Shown here in pieces: positions 25,527-38,268 of a DNA stretch of 64,000 bases. The notes below the pieces were generated by a model. That model did no database searches, had not been told where the DNA came from, and saw only the letters and a list, made by a program, of their open reading frames with translations. Position 1 is the first letter of the stretch. The number at the start of each line of letters is the position of its first letter. The position numbers were made by a program, and so were the translations under genes. Origin of the DNA: Porodaedalea pini (Eukaryota; Basidiomycota; Agaricomycetes; Hymenochaetales; Hymenochaetaceae); assembly GCA_002794775.1 (NCBI GenBank), contig NBAY01000004.1, positions 930,001 through 994,000 of the forward strand, given 5' to 3'.

Positions 25527-26295
25527 CGTCGATCTCGTTCGATTTCCAGAGGGACGGTTGTGAGTTGGTGCGTGCCTCGCAGGTCACTACGTGGGGACTA
25601 ACGATTAGGTTGGGGAGGGAGGATAGCGTGAGTTGTAGAAGAGGTATCGGGGATAGAAATGCGGGGTAAGTGACCTTTGCGATTGCGGCGTTCGGGGTTA
25701 GCAGAGGCTGTTCTTGTGGTTAACGCGTACGCGTCACTGGTGGCGCGCTGTTACGCGACGTCCGTTGTTTACTGACGACGGCGACGTGCTTGTCGTTGAT
25801 GCTGTGGGCAATGAGAGTAGGGAGAAAGAGATCTGAGGCCTGGGCGATCACATTTGACGACGTCACGAGCTTAAGGCTGAAGCCAATAGGCACACTATAT
25901 GCGCTAGAGGGAATAAAGCGGACTCCCGCTCTATCTCACTGCGTATGATTTCCTGTGAACTTGTTGGGGTACAATGGGCCACGGTTCGTGTGAGTTCACA
26001 CAGAGATATGAAATGTGAACCAAACTGTAGATTCAGACAGCTCCGAGATGGGCGGACTTCCACTCATACTCTCGTAGTTGCACAGTCAAGGGCTATCTCT
26101 GTACACACAATCTAGGAGACAGACACCAAGAGCAATCCCAAAAACCATTTATAGACAGATACTAGTGCTGATAGACGCGTAACGCGTCGGGAAAGAACAA
26201 TCATGCGCAACTTGCACCCATTATAACACCTGCATCGCACCTCGTCGTCTTTTCTCGCTCTTTGAAATATAACAGAGCATCCCCATCATTTGATC
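25527..26295. other. Intergenic: pyruvate carboxylase promoter and transporter 3' end
   Basis: There is no gene in these 769 bases. The half next to 25526 is the presumed pyruvate carboxylase promoter. The half next to 26296 is the 3' UTR of the GDP-mannose transporter. Confidence 0.6.
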
Positions 26296-27998
26296 TCAAG
26301 GCTTGCGATGTGTGAGGGGAATGATACCGTCCGCCTGGCTACGCGCCCGCTCTGCCTTCTTCTGATTGTTTTTCGCCACTGCATAGACGACGCCTGCGAG
26401 GAAACCCACCGAGACCGCGCTCACAGAACCAAGCGTGACTGGATCGCCGAAGAACAGCATTCCTGATGCCGCGACGGGCAGCTTGTTTAGTGCGCCGACC
26501 ATACTAAGTTGAAGTCGAGTCAGACAGAAGCTTTACTTCCCTTTTACTGAAAAGCAGGAACGCGGTATTAGACGTACCTGTACGTCGTACTGCTTGTTGC
26601 ACGAATGCACCATGCAGTGGTGAATGAGATTCCTACTGCGGCCGCACCAGAGAAGGCAATCGCAAATAGTAAGAAAGTCCTTGTTTCAGGTGGGCTGGGC
26701 GTTGGGATCATTCAATGTCGGATTTAGACAGGGATTAAAGGAGATATGTGAGTTTGATCAGGAGTAGGAGAAGAACTGCTGAATGAGACGTACAAGCTCT
26801 TAGCCAGATTCTCTGCACTCCAGTCCTCCACTAGTAGCGAGAAGACAGCCAGAACTGGAATGGACAGCAGGTTGTTGTAGAACATCGTGTCCCAATCTGC
26901 AAAACCCATCACCTTGATGCGCTTGCGCATCGAAAGCACCTACACACCGATGGTTTAGCGATTTCCAAAGCTGCTCGACAACGAGGTCACACTCTCCGCT
27001 CAAGAAAGACTTACGAATGCCGCGGACGTGACGCAATTGAAGAACATCCAGAAATAACCAATATTTAGCTTCGTGAGCGCACTTTGAACGGCGTGCAACC
27101 CGCCGATAGCCGCGGCAGGGTCCTGTGAAGACCAGGTATTATCCAAAGCATTCGCAATGTCGGACCATGCTGCGATGATTGAGGAGATGACCTGCAGACT
27201 TGGGTTAGAGACGTGGAAACGGAACTAGAGGGAACTGGAAACCATTATTATGAAAGATAAGAAGGTAAGTCCTGTCACCCGTCCGCCGAACCAAATAACC
27301 TCCCCATATGCCTAGAAAGCTCACCATCAGATTTACCTGTGGTACTCAAAGAGTTAACTCACAATTAGGATTATAGTTAAGTTTTTAAAGATCGTGTACA
27401 CCGGGATGCTGAGATATTGCTAAAAATAATTTGTTAGCAAAGGCTTCTGAAATTGCAAGCCGCCATGGAATACGCACTATGCTTTTGGATCCCGTATAAA
27501 TCACGCTAACTAGCAGCATGCTTATCGGGAACCACTTCTTGGCGTCTTGCATATCGAAGTCTCGGAACGTGATGACGCCCGCCTTCTTCACCGCGATAAC
27601 GCACGCAACACACACAGAGGACTGGATCGTCAGAAGCAGGAAATTCATGGAGAAGTCTCGTCCAGACACCACAAACTGCAAGGTTGCATAACCTTAGGCC
27701 CGTAACATATACATTAGAAAGGAGGAAAGCGAACCTTGTTGACAACTGTCATGAGAATAGACGCGGCGCAGTAGCAGACGATGGGTAAGACTACATAGAA
27801 AACAAATGAATCAGCATGGGACAGTCTAAATCGATTAATGCCAGCTAGTTACTCGCCGCCTGAGGCAGGCACACTCTCCTGTGCGGCATTATTGGTCGCG
27901 AGTGCCTTCTTGTACTCGGCTACGTCCTCTTCTCGTTCGTCCAGTGACAACTGCTTATACGATGCAGCCGGCGAGCGCTGAGATGTCGGCCCAGACAT
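26296..27998 (-). CDS. VRG4: GDP-mannose transporter (Vrg4/Gmt1 type)
   Basis: Golgi antiporter exchanging cytosolic GDP-mannose for lumenal GMP; it feeds protein and lipid mannosylation. About eight exons run from the ATG at 27998 ([20 protein letters not shown]) to ...IIPLTHRKP. The hydrophilic N-terminus of about 45 residues is followed by roughly ten hydrophobic segments ([39 protein letters not shown] and others). Both nucleotide-sugar signatures of Vrg4-type carriers are present: [10 protein letters not shown] and [11 protein letters not shown]. The C-terminus is [13 protein letters not shown], as expected for a cytosolic tail with basic retrieval residues. The first intron appears to use a GC donor (GCGAGT at 27856), since no GT site keeps the frame into [10 protein letters not shown]. 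Confidence 0.92.
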
Positions 27999-28615
27999 AT
28001 TTTCGTCCGATGGCCTTCCTGTTTGCTTGAAGTGACAGTGCTTAGCGGTAGCGCGCTACGATAAGCTCTGCACGACGCGGTTCTCCCGGCCAAAAGTCAA
28101 AGAGGATTGCCACGTTGTTCCTCGTCAAGCGAGGAAGTGGCACGTCTGCTTTGTTGCGGTACGCGAGTGCGGCCCAGTTGCGTAGGATGGAAAGTAAGAG
28201 AGAGGTGAACAGCTGGCAAGTTGGTTGCTCGGTGATGCTTCGCGCTTGGCACCGAATGGGCGTAAGACGGCGAATGCACGACGCAGAAAAAAATCGAAGA
28301 AAATATAAAAGAAAATCTGGACAAAACCACTGATCAGAGTCCAGCGTACACGAAACGCCGGGCCGCAGCTAGAAGCGTAGAATTCGCACAAGTACTCACC
28401 TCCTCGTCGAGTTGAACTAGTATAACTTACTATAGGGTTACGCAGCGCATCGGCGGCCTTAACTGTGTGCCACGTGTTTGGAGGTCACGCACGCGCCGTC
28501 GGCAGCGCGTCGGACTCAAGTTTACCAAAACAAACAACTAGACGACGTCGACGTGGTCTTGCTCTACTCTTGCACTCGACTTGCATCGCTCAAGCTTCCT
28601 TATCTGTTTGCAGCA
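27999..28615. other. Divergent promoter region between GDP-mannose transporter and HSK3-like gene
   Basis: No coding sequence is recognised. The region separates two divergently transcribed genes and contains short AT-rich and GC-rich patches only. Confidence 0.5.
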
Positions 28616-28901
28616 ATGAGTGCGACACAGCGCAAGGACCGTCTTTACGGACAATTCGCCTCGAGTCTACAACTACTCAGGCAGCATTCTGCGCGCACCA
28701 CTGACCTCGTTGAAGGTCTCCAGGGCGATCTCGACGCGATGCGGACGTTCGCAGGTATTCACGCGGCACAGTGAGTCATTTAACGCGTTTGAAATCGTCT
28801 GGCGTTTTCTGACTCACGTGGGACTGGGTAGATTCATGACCGTTGCAGCGGGCCTGAATCCAGAACACGATCGCGAAACGGATGTATCTCCACAGAAGTA
28901 G
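28616..28901 (+). CDS. HSK3: DASH/Dam1 complex subunit HSK3-like
   Basis: Two exons (28616-28770 and 28832-28901, intron GTGAGT...GGGTAG) give a 74-residue protein, the usual size of Hsk3. The protein is one predicted amphipathic helix (RLYGQFASSLQLLRQHSA, TDLVEGLQGDLDAMRTFAGI) ending in IHAAQFMTVAAGL. It resembles the family pattern in which a coiled coil is followed by a short GxxHxxxFMAAS segment. Hsk3 is a structural subunit of the outer-kinetochore ring that couples chromosomes to microtubules. The second exon is only 22 codons, so the gene is easily missed. The alternative is an unrelated small coiled-coil protein. Confidence 0.65.
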
Positions 28902-29476
28902 ACAATGCCGCAGAAGACCACACGCTATTTCCTATCTACTTGCATGGGCTGCCTAATTAAGAACGGCTGGATGAGGGATATGTTTTGTAAAGAAATGTAA
29001 CAATAACAGTCTGTATTTTCGTGTGTTTCTCTCGGTCCCGGTAAGCCTGACGTCTGTTGCAAAGTGGCCAAGCATGCTGACCGAATGTTTCACCTTGGAA
29101 CCGCGACGGTCTGAGATCTGTTTTGCATGCTACGCTGAAGATTCTGATGCGTTCTCTTCGTGAAGCAGCGCTGCTTCGATCCACAAGGCAAGCCCGCAAG
29201 TCATTCCAAGCCACCTCAAACCATGTCTATCTCCTCTCAGCACTTAGGTCCACAGATCACCGGATTGACTCACTCCGCCAATCTTCGCAACAATTGTCGA
29301 CCAGATTAGCTGTCGGCAGCGCGGCGCCCTACAAAGAGCTGAACTCATACTTTATGTTTTCACTGGTTTTTACGAACTTAGAATGACACAGGCGACGAAG
29401 AAAGCGGAAGAAGACATTCAGTCAACTGGTCTATAAAGGGGGCTCGAAATTCTAGGACGATATAACAAAACCCGAC
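28902..29476. other. Intergenic region between HSK3-like gene and the SDR gene
   Basis: One open frame (29123-29386) has no recognised motif. I see no supported gene. Confidence 0.5.
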
Positions 29477-30680
29477 ATGTCTAGCATGAACCTGAAGATG
29501 GACAAGCTCACTGACCTAACTGGTAAAGTCGCATTGATAACAGGCGGTGGGACTGGAGTGTAAGCCTTTTCACTGTGTATCTTTCATTCTCTATGCTCAC
29601 AGATGAGATGTGCGGACAGAGGCTTGATGATAGCTAAAGGCTTCACGACCAACGGAGCAAAGGTCTATATTACTGGTCGCCGCTTCGACGTGCTTCAAAA
29701 AGCCGCCGAGCTGAAGTTCGAAGGTGCCGGCTCCCTTGTTCCGTATGTCTTATCCCTTTCGTTAACCGAATGCCCTACTCAACAGATCAAACAGGCTGCA
29801 GATGGATGTCACTGTCAAAGAAAGCATCCTTTCCGTCGTTAGCAAGGTCAAGGAAATGGATGGCAAGCTAGACATCCTCGTCAACAAGTGCTCTGCATTC
29901 ATGTGCCCTGCATCTGCTGTAACGCGCACTCGACTCGACAGCGCAGCTACCGATGGACCAGAGTTACGCACTTCATTCATTAGTGAGAATGCCTCAGAGG
30001 GCCAGTCTCTCAGTGCATACGGTTGTGAACCCTTTAACATTCAGACTTTCGAGGACTGGGGTTCTCTCGCACAGACCAATGTGGCCTCGCTTTTCTTCGT
30101 TACAACGGCCTTCCTCGACCTGCTCGTAGAAATAACAGGCGGAAAAGAGGGCGCGACCGCAAGTGTCATCAATATCACGAGCGGCGCCGGGCAGACGAAG
30201 CTTTCTTTCGGATATGTGACATTGTGAATAATTAATGATGAACTGGCGTGATATTGAGGATTTTTTTTTTCATTCCTTTTCATTCCGGTAAACAGTTCGC
30301 CTACTCGAGCCTCAAAGCTGCCACTGCGCATCTGACTCGTCTCCTTGCCACGGACCTCTCGCTCAAGCGTGCGCCTGTACGTGTAAACGCGATCGCCCCT
30401 GGAGTCTTCCCCTCCCAGCTCAACGGCTGCACGCTGGAGCAGCTCGAGGAATACACAAAAACACCCATGATCTGCTTGGAACCTATTCCTGCCCGTCGGC
30501 CTGGAAGGTATACCTTTTTCTCTCTCCGTCAGAGATGCTCTCTTACTGATGATGACGGCAAACGACAGGGAACATGAGATAGCCGCTCTGGCTGTCTATC
30601 TATCTTGCCTCTCCAGCATCAGCATATACTCACGGACATTGATGTTGGTTTGCTCTGCGTCAACCCTTGAAATCGTTTAA
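29477..30680 (+). pseudogene. Short-chain dehydrogenase/reductase, C-terminus disrupted
   Basis: Five exons: 29477-29559, 29620-29742, 29795-30215, 30296-30507 and 30569-30680. A Rossmann SDR is clear: TGKVALITGGGTGVG (cofactor loop), GAKVYITGRRFDVLQKAAEL, LDILVN, INITSGAG (catalytic Ser), FAYSSLKAA (Tyr and Lys of YxxxK) and PVRVNAIAPGVFPSQL. Two things look wrong. The usual NNAG after LDILV reads NKCS. The last exon's main frame ends in an atypical SRTLMLVCSASTLEIV, whereas the family-like ending is split over two other frames: AYTHG in +1 and GLLCVNP followed by a stop (30668-30670) in +2. This suggests small indels near 30625-30650. It is either a recent pseudogene, a variant C-terminus or an assembly error. 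The substrate is unknown. Confidence 0.65.
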
Positions 30681-31017
30681 ATTTACTAAGAACTAATGAT
30701 AAAGAATGAATGGTCTGTGCACATGTAACTAGATAAAGTTGAGCTATGATCGCTTGTTATAGACTTGTTGAGTCGAATTGGAGCTGCATCTAGGTTTGTC
30801 TAGTGGTGAATTTCTGGCACACAAACTACCGTTCAGCATCTCTCTCGTTTATCTTCATCTTGAAAATAGGGTCACTTAACTTGAGTCAGAGCTGTTCCTG
30901 CGCAATACTGTATGATGCATCTGCGATGCATTCTGCAACGACACCTTGTAAAGTCATTTCATTTGCAAAGACTAGATCTAGACTAAGGGTAGCAAATGAG
31001 CCAACTACGCTACAGAA
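30681..31017. other. Short intergenic region
   Basis: Nothing recognised; AT-rich, probably 3' UTRs of the convergent SDR and F-box-like genes. Confidence 0.4.
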
Positions 31018-32320
31018 TTATGCATCTGTCCTGGATTCTATGGCTATCGAAAGCCCTTCCACAACATACTGCATGACTTCCGACTTCTCCGATAATGTAT
31101 CCAAATCGTAGTACTTGAAACTAATCCACTTCAAGGACCGCGTCGAATAAGAACCTTTCCGCCGAGATACAATCGTTTTTAGTAACTTCCGACGCACACC
31201 CGTAAGATTGCAGGTTGTGAATGTTATCGTGTCCACGAAGGGGAATGGTCCTTTAGACGAATATTCACTCACACGACTCGGAAGTGTAAACATTCGAATG
31301 ATCCTTCGTGTCTCTCGTTCCATTTCCTGTTCTGCAAGATAAATACTGCCGGTGAATACGAAAGCCGGTCTGCGGCTGATAAACCACGACGAAGATTACT
31401 TACACGTATGGCACGGGAACTGAAGTGCTCGATCCGTGCCCATGGAATGTGACGCAACTGTATAGTGAGGATGACCTCGTCATCGTCATTTTTTATTTTT
31501 TATTGGAAGAGAAACGAAATTAATCTTATCGCAAATGCCCGGCGACGGCTGTCCGAGCTTCGACAGACTGAGCTTTGCAAGCATGTGCTACAGAGGCACA
31601 GCAGAAGACCGAGAGAGGAAGGCAGCTCCAGACGTTCGAGCTCTTCAAGCTGGAGGCGTGTCTGCGGTGTATGGCAGGGACGCGCATTATCGCTTATAGC
31701 AATGGCACCACTATGGGATCGCAGTGTCGGTGCAGTCTCTAGAAGTTGCATGCACAGATGGACCGAATGCTCAAAGCCGCCTTCGGGTCGCAAATTGATA
31801 GTCGTTAGATTTGCGAACAGTGTACCCTTGCACATAAAACGAATATTCCGGGGGACCTTGTAGTCAAGAACTCGTAGCGCAAAGCCTTCAAGACATTGAA
31901 CCCGGAGATTTCTCCGTTCCAGGATGCAAGACGCAACCTTAGCACACCCAAGTTGTGCCGTGCTTCCTACCGGGCATACTTCAGAGGAAATGTATGACGA
32001 TGCGAATTCTTATTGCTTCCGCATGAAGCCGCCAACAAAAACCTAGTGTAGCGAATGCTATAATCAACAGCATTTAGGATCGCGATGACTTCACAAGAAA
32101 GCTCAGGCTTCGTTTCATGGCAATATTCACGTCGAGCGGCTTTCGAGCGTTTTAGGATGTAGTCGAGGAGAGGCAAGTAAAACGAGTCCCCTCTGCTGTG
32201 CGCCAATCTGATCGACAACCATAGGCTAACGCGGGCCAGGACTACCTTGCGCCATGGACAGAATACGCAAGCGATATTAAAAGGCACGGCCTGGAGCTCT
32301 CGTATATCGTCCGTACAAAC
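31018..32320 (-). pseudogene. F-box/LRR-like gene remnant
   Basis: Three coding-like blocks on the minus strand fit one gene. Block 1 (about 32287-31967) has FNIACVFCPWRKVVLARVSLWLSI-type sequence, the region that follows the F-box in basidiomycete F-box proteins (VCxxWRxVALxTPxLWxxI). Block 2 (about 31955-31500) has LFANLTTINLRPEGGFEHSV and LQLEELERLELPSSL, like leucine-rich repeats. Block 3 (31457-31018) has HIPWARIEHFSSRAI, then FPFVDTITFTTCNLTGVRRK. I could not find a convincing N-terminal F-box or a splice model joining the blocks without breaks, so this is either a multi-exon gene or a decayed member of the large mushroom F-box family. Such proteins recruit substrates to SCF ubiquitin ligases. 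Confidence 0.45.
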
Positions 32321-33291
32321 CTTGTGATCAGGGGGTAGTCAGTGAAACACTTCGAAGAAGATATCGAAGTACAGCTTGAACCTCTGACGTGAAGATGTTT
32401 ACCTGTGCTACTGGCGCCGGCACTGTGAATCAGGATTCCTAAAGGAACCCGTCAATCGTGCAGACATCAAGCTCAATATTAATGGGGTAAATTCTGTTCA
32501 AGTAGTCAGAGACAGAAAGCAAACAAAACATAGTGTCATTAATATAATATGTATACAGTGAAGGAAGGCTTTGTGCATACCTTGGCCAGCGAGGAGAATC
32601 TACAGTTCGGTGCCTAAAGCAGGATGCGGTAACAACACCGAGCCTGCGTGATGTCTATTCAGTTGAGTTTAGCTCATGCAGATCATGGAGAAATAGTGAG
32701 GCTATGTACCCCGCAATATACTAGAGGGATGAACCCGGGAATACCAGACTCAAGAAGAATTGAGAGACCTATGTAAGGAAATGAGAGCTCCAGGCTGAGG
32801 GAACGATTAGTTGATCTTGTTTCCTTCAAGGTGAATTCGCGACGTTTATAAATTATAACGAAGACTGACAACTTGAAAGGGAATAGATATACAGAGATAC
32901 ATTGCCTGAAACGGTTGCCCTGCTTTACACAGACAGTGATTAAGGGGCGCGTCGTCCTTTGGAGACGAAGGGGCCATTTCGATGTAGCTGTTGAGAATGC
33001 GGAACAAATGATCGCCAATCCAAAGACTACCCTGTTGACAGTGACAAGTCCCGCTTGACGACTCGCATGATTCAACCACAGCTTGTTCCTTGTGTTTTCA
33101 GGCATATCGCTCCTTCGAATGTACTCAGTTACAAGACAAACATAACGTCTTTCTTCCACATCTCCGTGCGAAATCCAATGTTACAAACACACGCGTAAGC
33201 GCAAAGACATTGTTCAACATGAAACGAATTACATATGCATGACATGGAGCATAAAGCCTAAGGCTTACGTACAATCCAACATGACCATCAT
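32321..33291. other. Region between F-box remnant and ubiquitin-eS31
   Basis: Two overlapping minus-strand frames (32683-33159) have no family signature. They may hold the missing 5' part of the F-box-like gene. The last roughly 125 bases are the 3' UTR of the ubiquitin-eS31 gene. Confidence 0.35.
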
Positions 33292-34057
<766 letters not shown>

Positions 34058-34279
34058 CGTGCTGCGAGGGTAAAACAATCATTAAATATGCCTAGATCAC
34101 AAGAGACGAATAACGCACGCACGAAGACGACCTTGTCTGTCCAACGAGCTTTACCTCTGGAGTCGTTGACAAGCGTCGATGAAGTCCGTGAGAAAAGTGA
34201 AAATCTCTTGACTCGATGTATAGTTGCGTACATAAGTATTTCTCACATTTGGAGTCACGCGAGCTGCGACGCGCATCGC

Positions 34280-34290
34280 GTGACCCGAGT
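34280..34290. repeat. LINE copy 1 target-site duplication, left
   Basis: GTGACCCGAGT is identical to 40576-40586 on the other side of the element. Confidence 0.85.
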
Positions 34291-34316
34291 ATTATAATGC
34301 ATCTGCTATCTACTAC

Positions 34317-37300
34317 TCAACAGATATCCAACCGCGCAGGAAAAGAGACTGGAACCAAAAGGACAACGGACGAAGCGCTCGAAGAGGTGCTAGCTAGAAG
34401 AGGTAATATGCGATAAAAGAGACGTTTCGATGTAAAGCTAAGAGTGGTATGTGGAAGGAAGTTCAGAGAAAAGTGGCATAGGGTCCGGGGGGCGGCGAAA
34501 CGAAAAATAAGCAAATTTGAGTAGTAAAAGAAAATTGTTGGGCGAAACCAATCTGAAAAAGTAAGAGGTAAAATACAATGACGAAAAAGGCCGTGACGGA
34601 TATGAGCGAAAAATGGACAAACATTAAGGATATGACGGACATCATGCTTGACACAGAGGGGATCCGGGCAACGTGGTTCGAGGTTACGGTTATGCAGATC
34701 AAGAGCGTTAAGCAGTATGCTTGTGGCGCGTCCGTGAACTAGGCGGGATATTCTCTTCTCGGGGTCCAGTTTGAGGAATGTGTGAAATGATCGAGTGGGG
34801 GAGAGGAGAAAAGATGATGGTTCAACAATCAATCGATGTCCTCGTAGGTTGATGATATGCCTTTTCCAGTCTCGAAGAAGGTCGAGCTGGAGTCGTGCGT
34901 TAAGATTTGATAGTGATTCCAGTATGGGCTCGTGGGTTTGCTTGGAAGCGGCATCTTTGGCCAGCTTATCAGCTTTGGAATTACCCAGGACTCCTCTATG
35001 GGAAGGAAGCCACTGGACGGCGATATGCGATGCGGGGTGATGTAATGTGAGAAAGATCCCACAAAGTCATCGAAAAAGTATAATGAAATCGGCGTGTCGC
35101 GTATCGTCGGTGAAGATGAGGTTGGCGCAATTGAGTGAGTCGGTAACAATGTGGATGTGTACCGGGGTTGAACATTTCGAGAGTAGAGAAGATATCCGGC
35201 ATAAGGCTGCGATGAGCGCTTCCTGCTCCTCGAACAATATGTTCGAGTGAGAGTGCGCTGCTGAAGAAAAGACAGCTAGTTCGACGTGATCGTGCATAAT
35301 GACATATCTGTGGCCACCGTTGGCAGATCCAGAGTTGTCTGTGATGATGGAGCCATCTGTAGAAATAAAGTATTGATAAGGGGGAGGACGTAGATAGAAA
35401 GAATTGAAAGAACGAATCGCTCTTTGGCGCTGGTCGGGCATTGGGCTGGGGATGAGAATGAGTCTGGAGTGTACAGGGACAAAGATTGGGTAAGGAGGGG
35501 ATTTAGGAATTGAAATATGAGGAAGTAGTGAATTGCAGAGGTAACTGTTCTTTTTAAGAGATCAGTTAGAATGAGAATAGTAGGACAGTAAGAAACACTG
35601 TGAAAGTGACCGAATGAAAAGATCGACTGGGGGCATGGAAAGCATGGATTCCACTATGGAAGGGTTTATGCTAGAATGAAGAATAGAATGGAGGAATTTA
35701 TTCTGAATAGGCTGTAAAAGAGACGGAATGAAGTTTGATTCGGGGAAGAGAACTGCACCATAAATGGCGACGGAACAGATAAGACCAAAATATAAGAGGC
35801 GGGCGTATTGGAGGTGGGCCCCATTGGAAGAATTAAAAAGGAAATATCTTTGATGTAAAGTAGAAAGTGCTTTGTTTGCGCGTGACTGAAAGTGAAGTTT
35901 CGGTGAAAGGTCGTACGAAAAAATGATTCTGAGCCAAGAAAAATGTTTGGACGGCGGGATAACAAGGTTGCCGGGAAGCGACAGGGATGGGATAGAGGAC
36001 TGATTCTGATTAGAAAGAAAAGATTGGAAATGGGAGCGTGCGAGCCGTGGATGAGGAAGAATGTGTAAAAGTTCGATGGCGTTTGGGTCGATTGACAAAC
36101 CAAGCACATGGAATTGGGAGGAAAGGAAAGAAAATTGGTTGCAAAGGCGCACCAGATTGGTTTTAATGTTAAGAGAACGAGCCAAAAGAAGATGGTTGTC
36201 CATGTATGCGAGTAGAGGGCGATGGGGGCTGAAACATTTGGAATAAGAGAAAATGACGTCCGCCGAAGCGAAAATTGAAATAAGAGGGGAAAGAGGCGAT
36301 CCTTGGGGGACACCTCGGTTCGGTTTTATGAACGGGGAAGAAAAGAAATTGTTGAAATGAAATGAAATGGGGTGGTCGGAGAGCCAAGCTGCCAGTACAT
36401 GAATGAAATTAGGGTGAACATTTGAACAAATGAGTTTGTTGAGAAGGAGTGAATGGGAAATGTTGTCAAAAAAACCCTGAATATCCACGGTCAAGATAGA
36501 AGTAATGTAATGGCAGCGACAGAGGTGCACAACATCACTGACCGGTTCGCCTGGAAAAATAAAAGGATTGGAAAGAATAAGTGAAAGAAGCTCATAACAG
36601 GCAGTGAGGGATGAACGATGTTTTCAGCACCCATGTTGGGTGTCGGGAAGAAGGTTGTTCTTTTCAAAAAAGGGTTGTAAGAAGTTAAATAGGACACGTT
36701 CGAAGAGCTTCCCAATTGTGTCGACCAAAGAAATCGGTCTGAAAGCCCGGGGCACTGAAAAATCAGTGCGCTTGGGTTTAGGGATGAAGGTAACGAGAGA
36801 TGTTTTAAAAGGAAGGGGAAAATGACCCAATTTGAGGCACAAAGAAAAAAGGTCCGCAAAGAATTGGCCCTGATGTTCGACCAGCAATGAAAGGTGTTGG
36901 TACGAGATATGGTTATTACCAGGACTCGTTTCTTTGTCGATACCGCAGAGGGTGTGAAGGACGTCATCCGTTGACACTACTGGACTGTCTGATAGAGCCG
37001 GGAGATGAACCGGTTCTGGCGGAGACGAAAGAGGCAGAAAGAATGTGCTTCGAAACACGGCGGCTTTGTCCTCCTCGGTGAGAGAGAAGGACCCGTTAGG
37101 CATTCGGAGTGCGCCAATAGGAGATCGGCGTCGGGCAGCGCCAGTAAACTGGCGGTGCCAGATCGAGTGCTGATTGGAGCTTTGAATACGAGCTCCATAG
37201 AATGCGGTTTTGGATCAGGATAGTTTGACATCGAGACGGTGTTTCGATTCCACCAACAGGTTTCGGCAGTGTTCGTGGTAGAGTTTTGAGCACATTTCCG

Positions 37301-38263
37301 ACCACCAAGCATTGGGGCCGAAGTATGTGCGAGGCTTTTGTTTGCGGAGGAATGACCTGGCAAATGAAGATAACGAGTCTTGAAAGGAGAAAAGTAAGTC
37401 GTCCAGCGACTGGGCTGAATGAATGTTCTGAAGATCAAAAGGGAACAATTTCGAATTGCAGAACTCGGATATGAAAGTTGGCAGATCATGAGAGTGAATA
37501 GAACGAAGGGGAGGTTGGGAAGGAGCGTTGAAAGTATTGAGACTGAACGAAAACGTGATGGGAAGATGGTCCGAAGAAACGATTAAGGAGGGGTCTGCAA
37601 TAATGACAGATTCAGAGATTTCTGAAGAAAAATCGTCGGACGCAAGAACGAGGTCAATGATAGATCGACTGTTCGTGGAACGGTTGAAGTAAGTGGGTTG
37701 GTCGGGTGGGTTGCAAACAACAAGAGCGGACTCGCCGATCCAGTCGGTGAAAACGCGAGAGGACTGGAAGAGGAATGATTGTTCTGGAAACGACCGCAAT
37801 GCAGAATGGCGGTTGAAATCGCCAACGAAAATATTAGAAGAAGACTTAAGAGAAGGTAAGTTTGATTCAAACTCCCGTTGGGAAGGGGAATTATAAATGT
37901 TCCAAAGGAGAAGAGGGACAGGAAGGTCTCTGGAAATGGAGATAACAGAAATGCAAGGAGAAGGGCTGGGAGTTTGAAAGAGAGAGACCCGATGGATTAA
38001 GCGGGAGTGAACGTAAGTGCAACATCGAGGTTTCCCAGGGGATGGCGGAAGAAACACTGTATAAGGCACGTGGTTGCGGGAGTCGAAAACCCGCAAACCA
38101 GAAGGATCGGCTTTGGAGGGGGTGATGCGTTGAATGACCGGGATTTCCTGAAGACAGACGATGTCTGGTGCTTGAAGGGTAGAAGAAAATGAGCGAAACA
38201 AAAAATCAAAGGAGGGTCAGAATTGCGAAGGTTAAGGGAGAGAACGGATATTTTCTCAGTCAT
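34317..38263 (-). pseudogene. LINE copy 1 ORF2 (endonuclease-RT-RNase H), broken by TGA codons
   Basis: One frame stays open except for in-frame TGA codons ending at 37215, 36624, 35562 and 35067; a frameshift near 34.54 kb affects only the far C-terminus. Domains in order: APE-type endonuclease (DIVCLQEIPVIQR, SNIFVGDFNRHSA, SSDHLPITFSF); reverse transcriptase (PKPKRTDFSVPRAFRPISLV, LTVDIQGFFDNISHSLLLNK, GVPQGSPLSP); RNase H (FISTDGSIITDNSGSANGG, FEEQEALIAA, IVTDSL); and a C-terminal CPDPLCVKHDVRHILNVC Cys/His motif. The RT catalytic box reads YMDN, where copy 2 has YMDD. The element is dead several times over. Confidence 0.88.
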
Positions 38264-38268
38264 AGGAA

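Noticed and set aside
24121..25601. Plus-strand open frames across the pyruvate carboxylase gene
   Set aside because: Antisense shadows of well-conserved carboxylase exons.
36061..37081. Plus-strand open frames within LINE copy 1
   Set aside because: Complementary to ORF2 RT and endonuclease sequence, with no independent signature.
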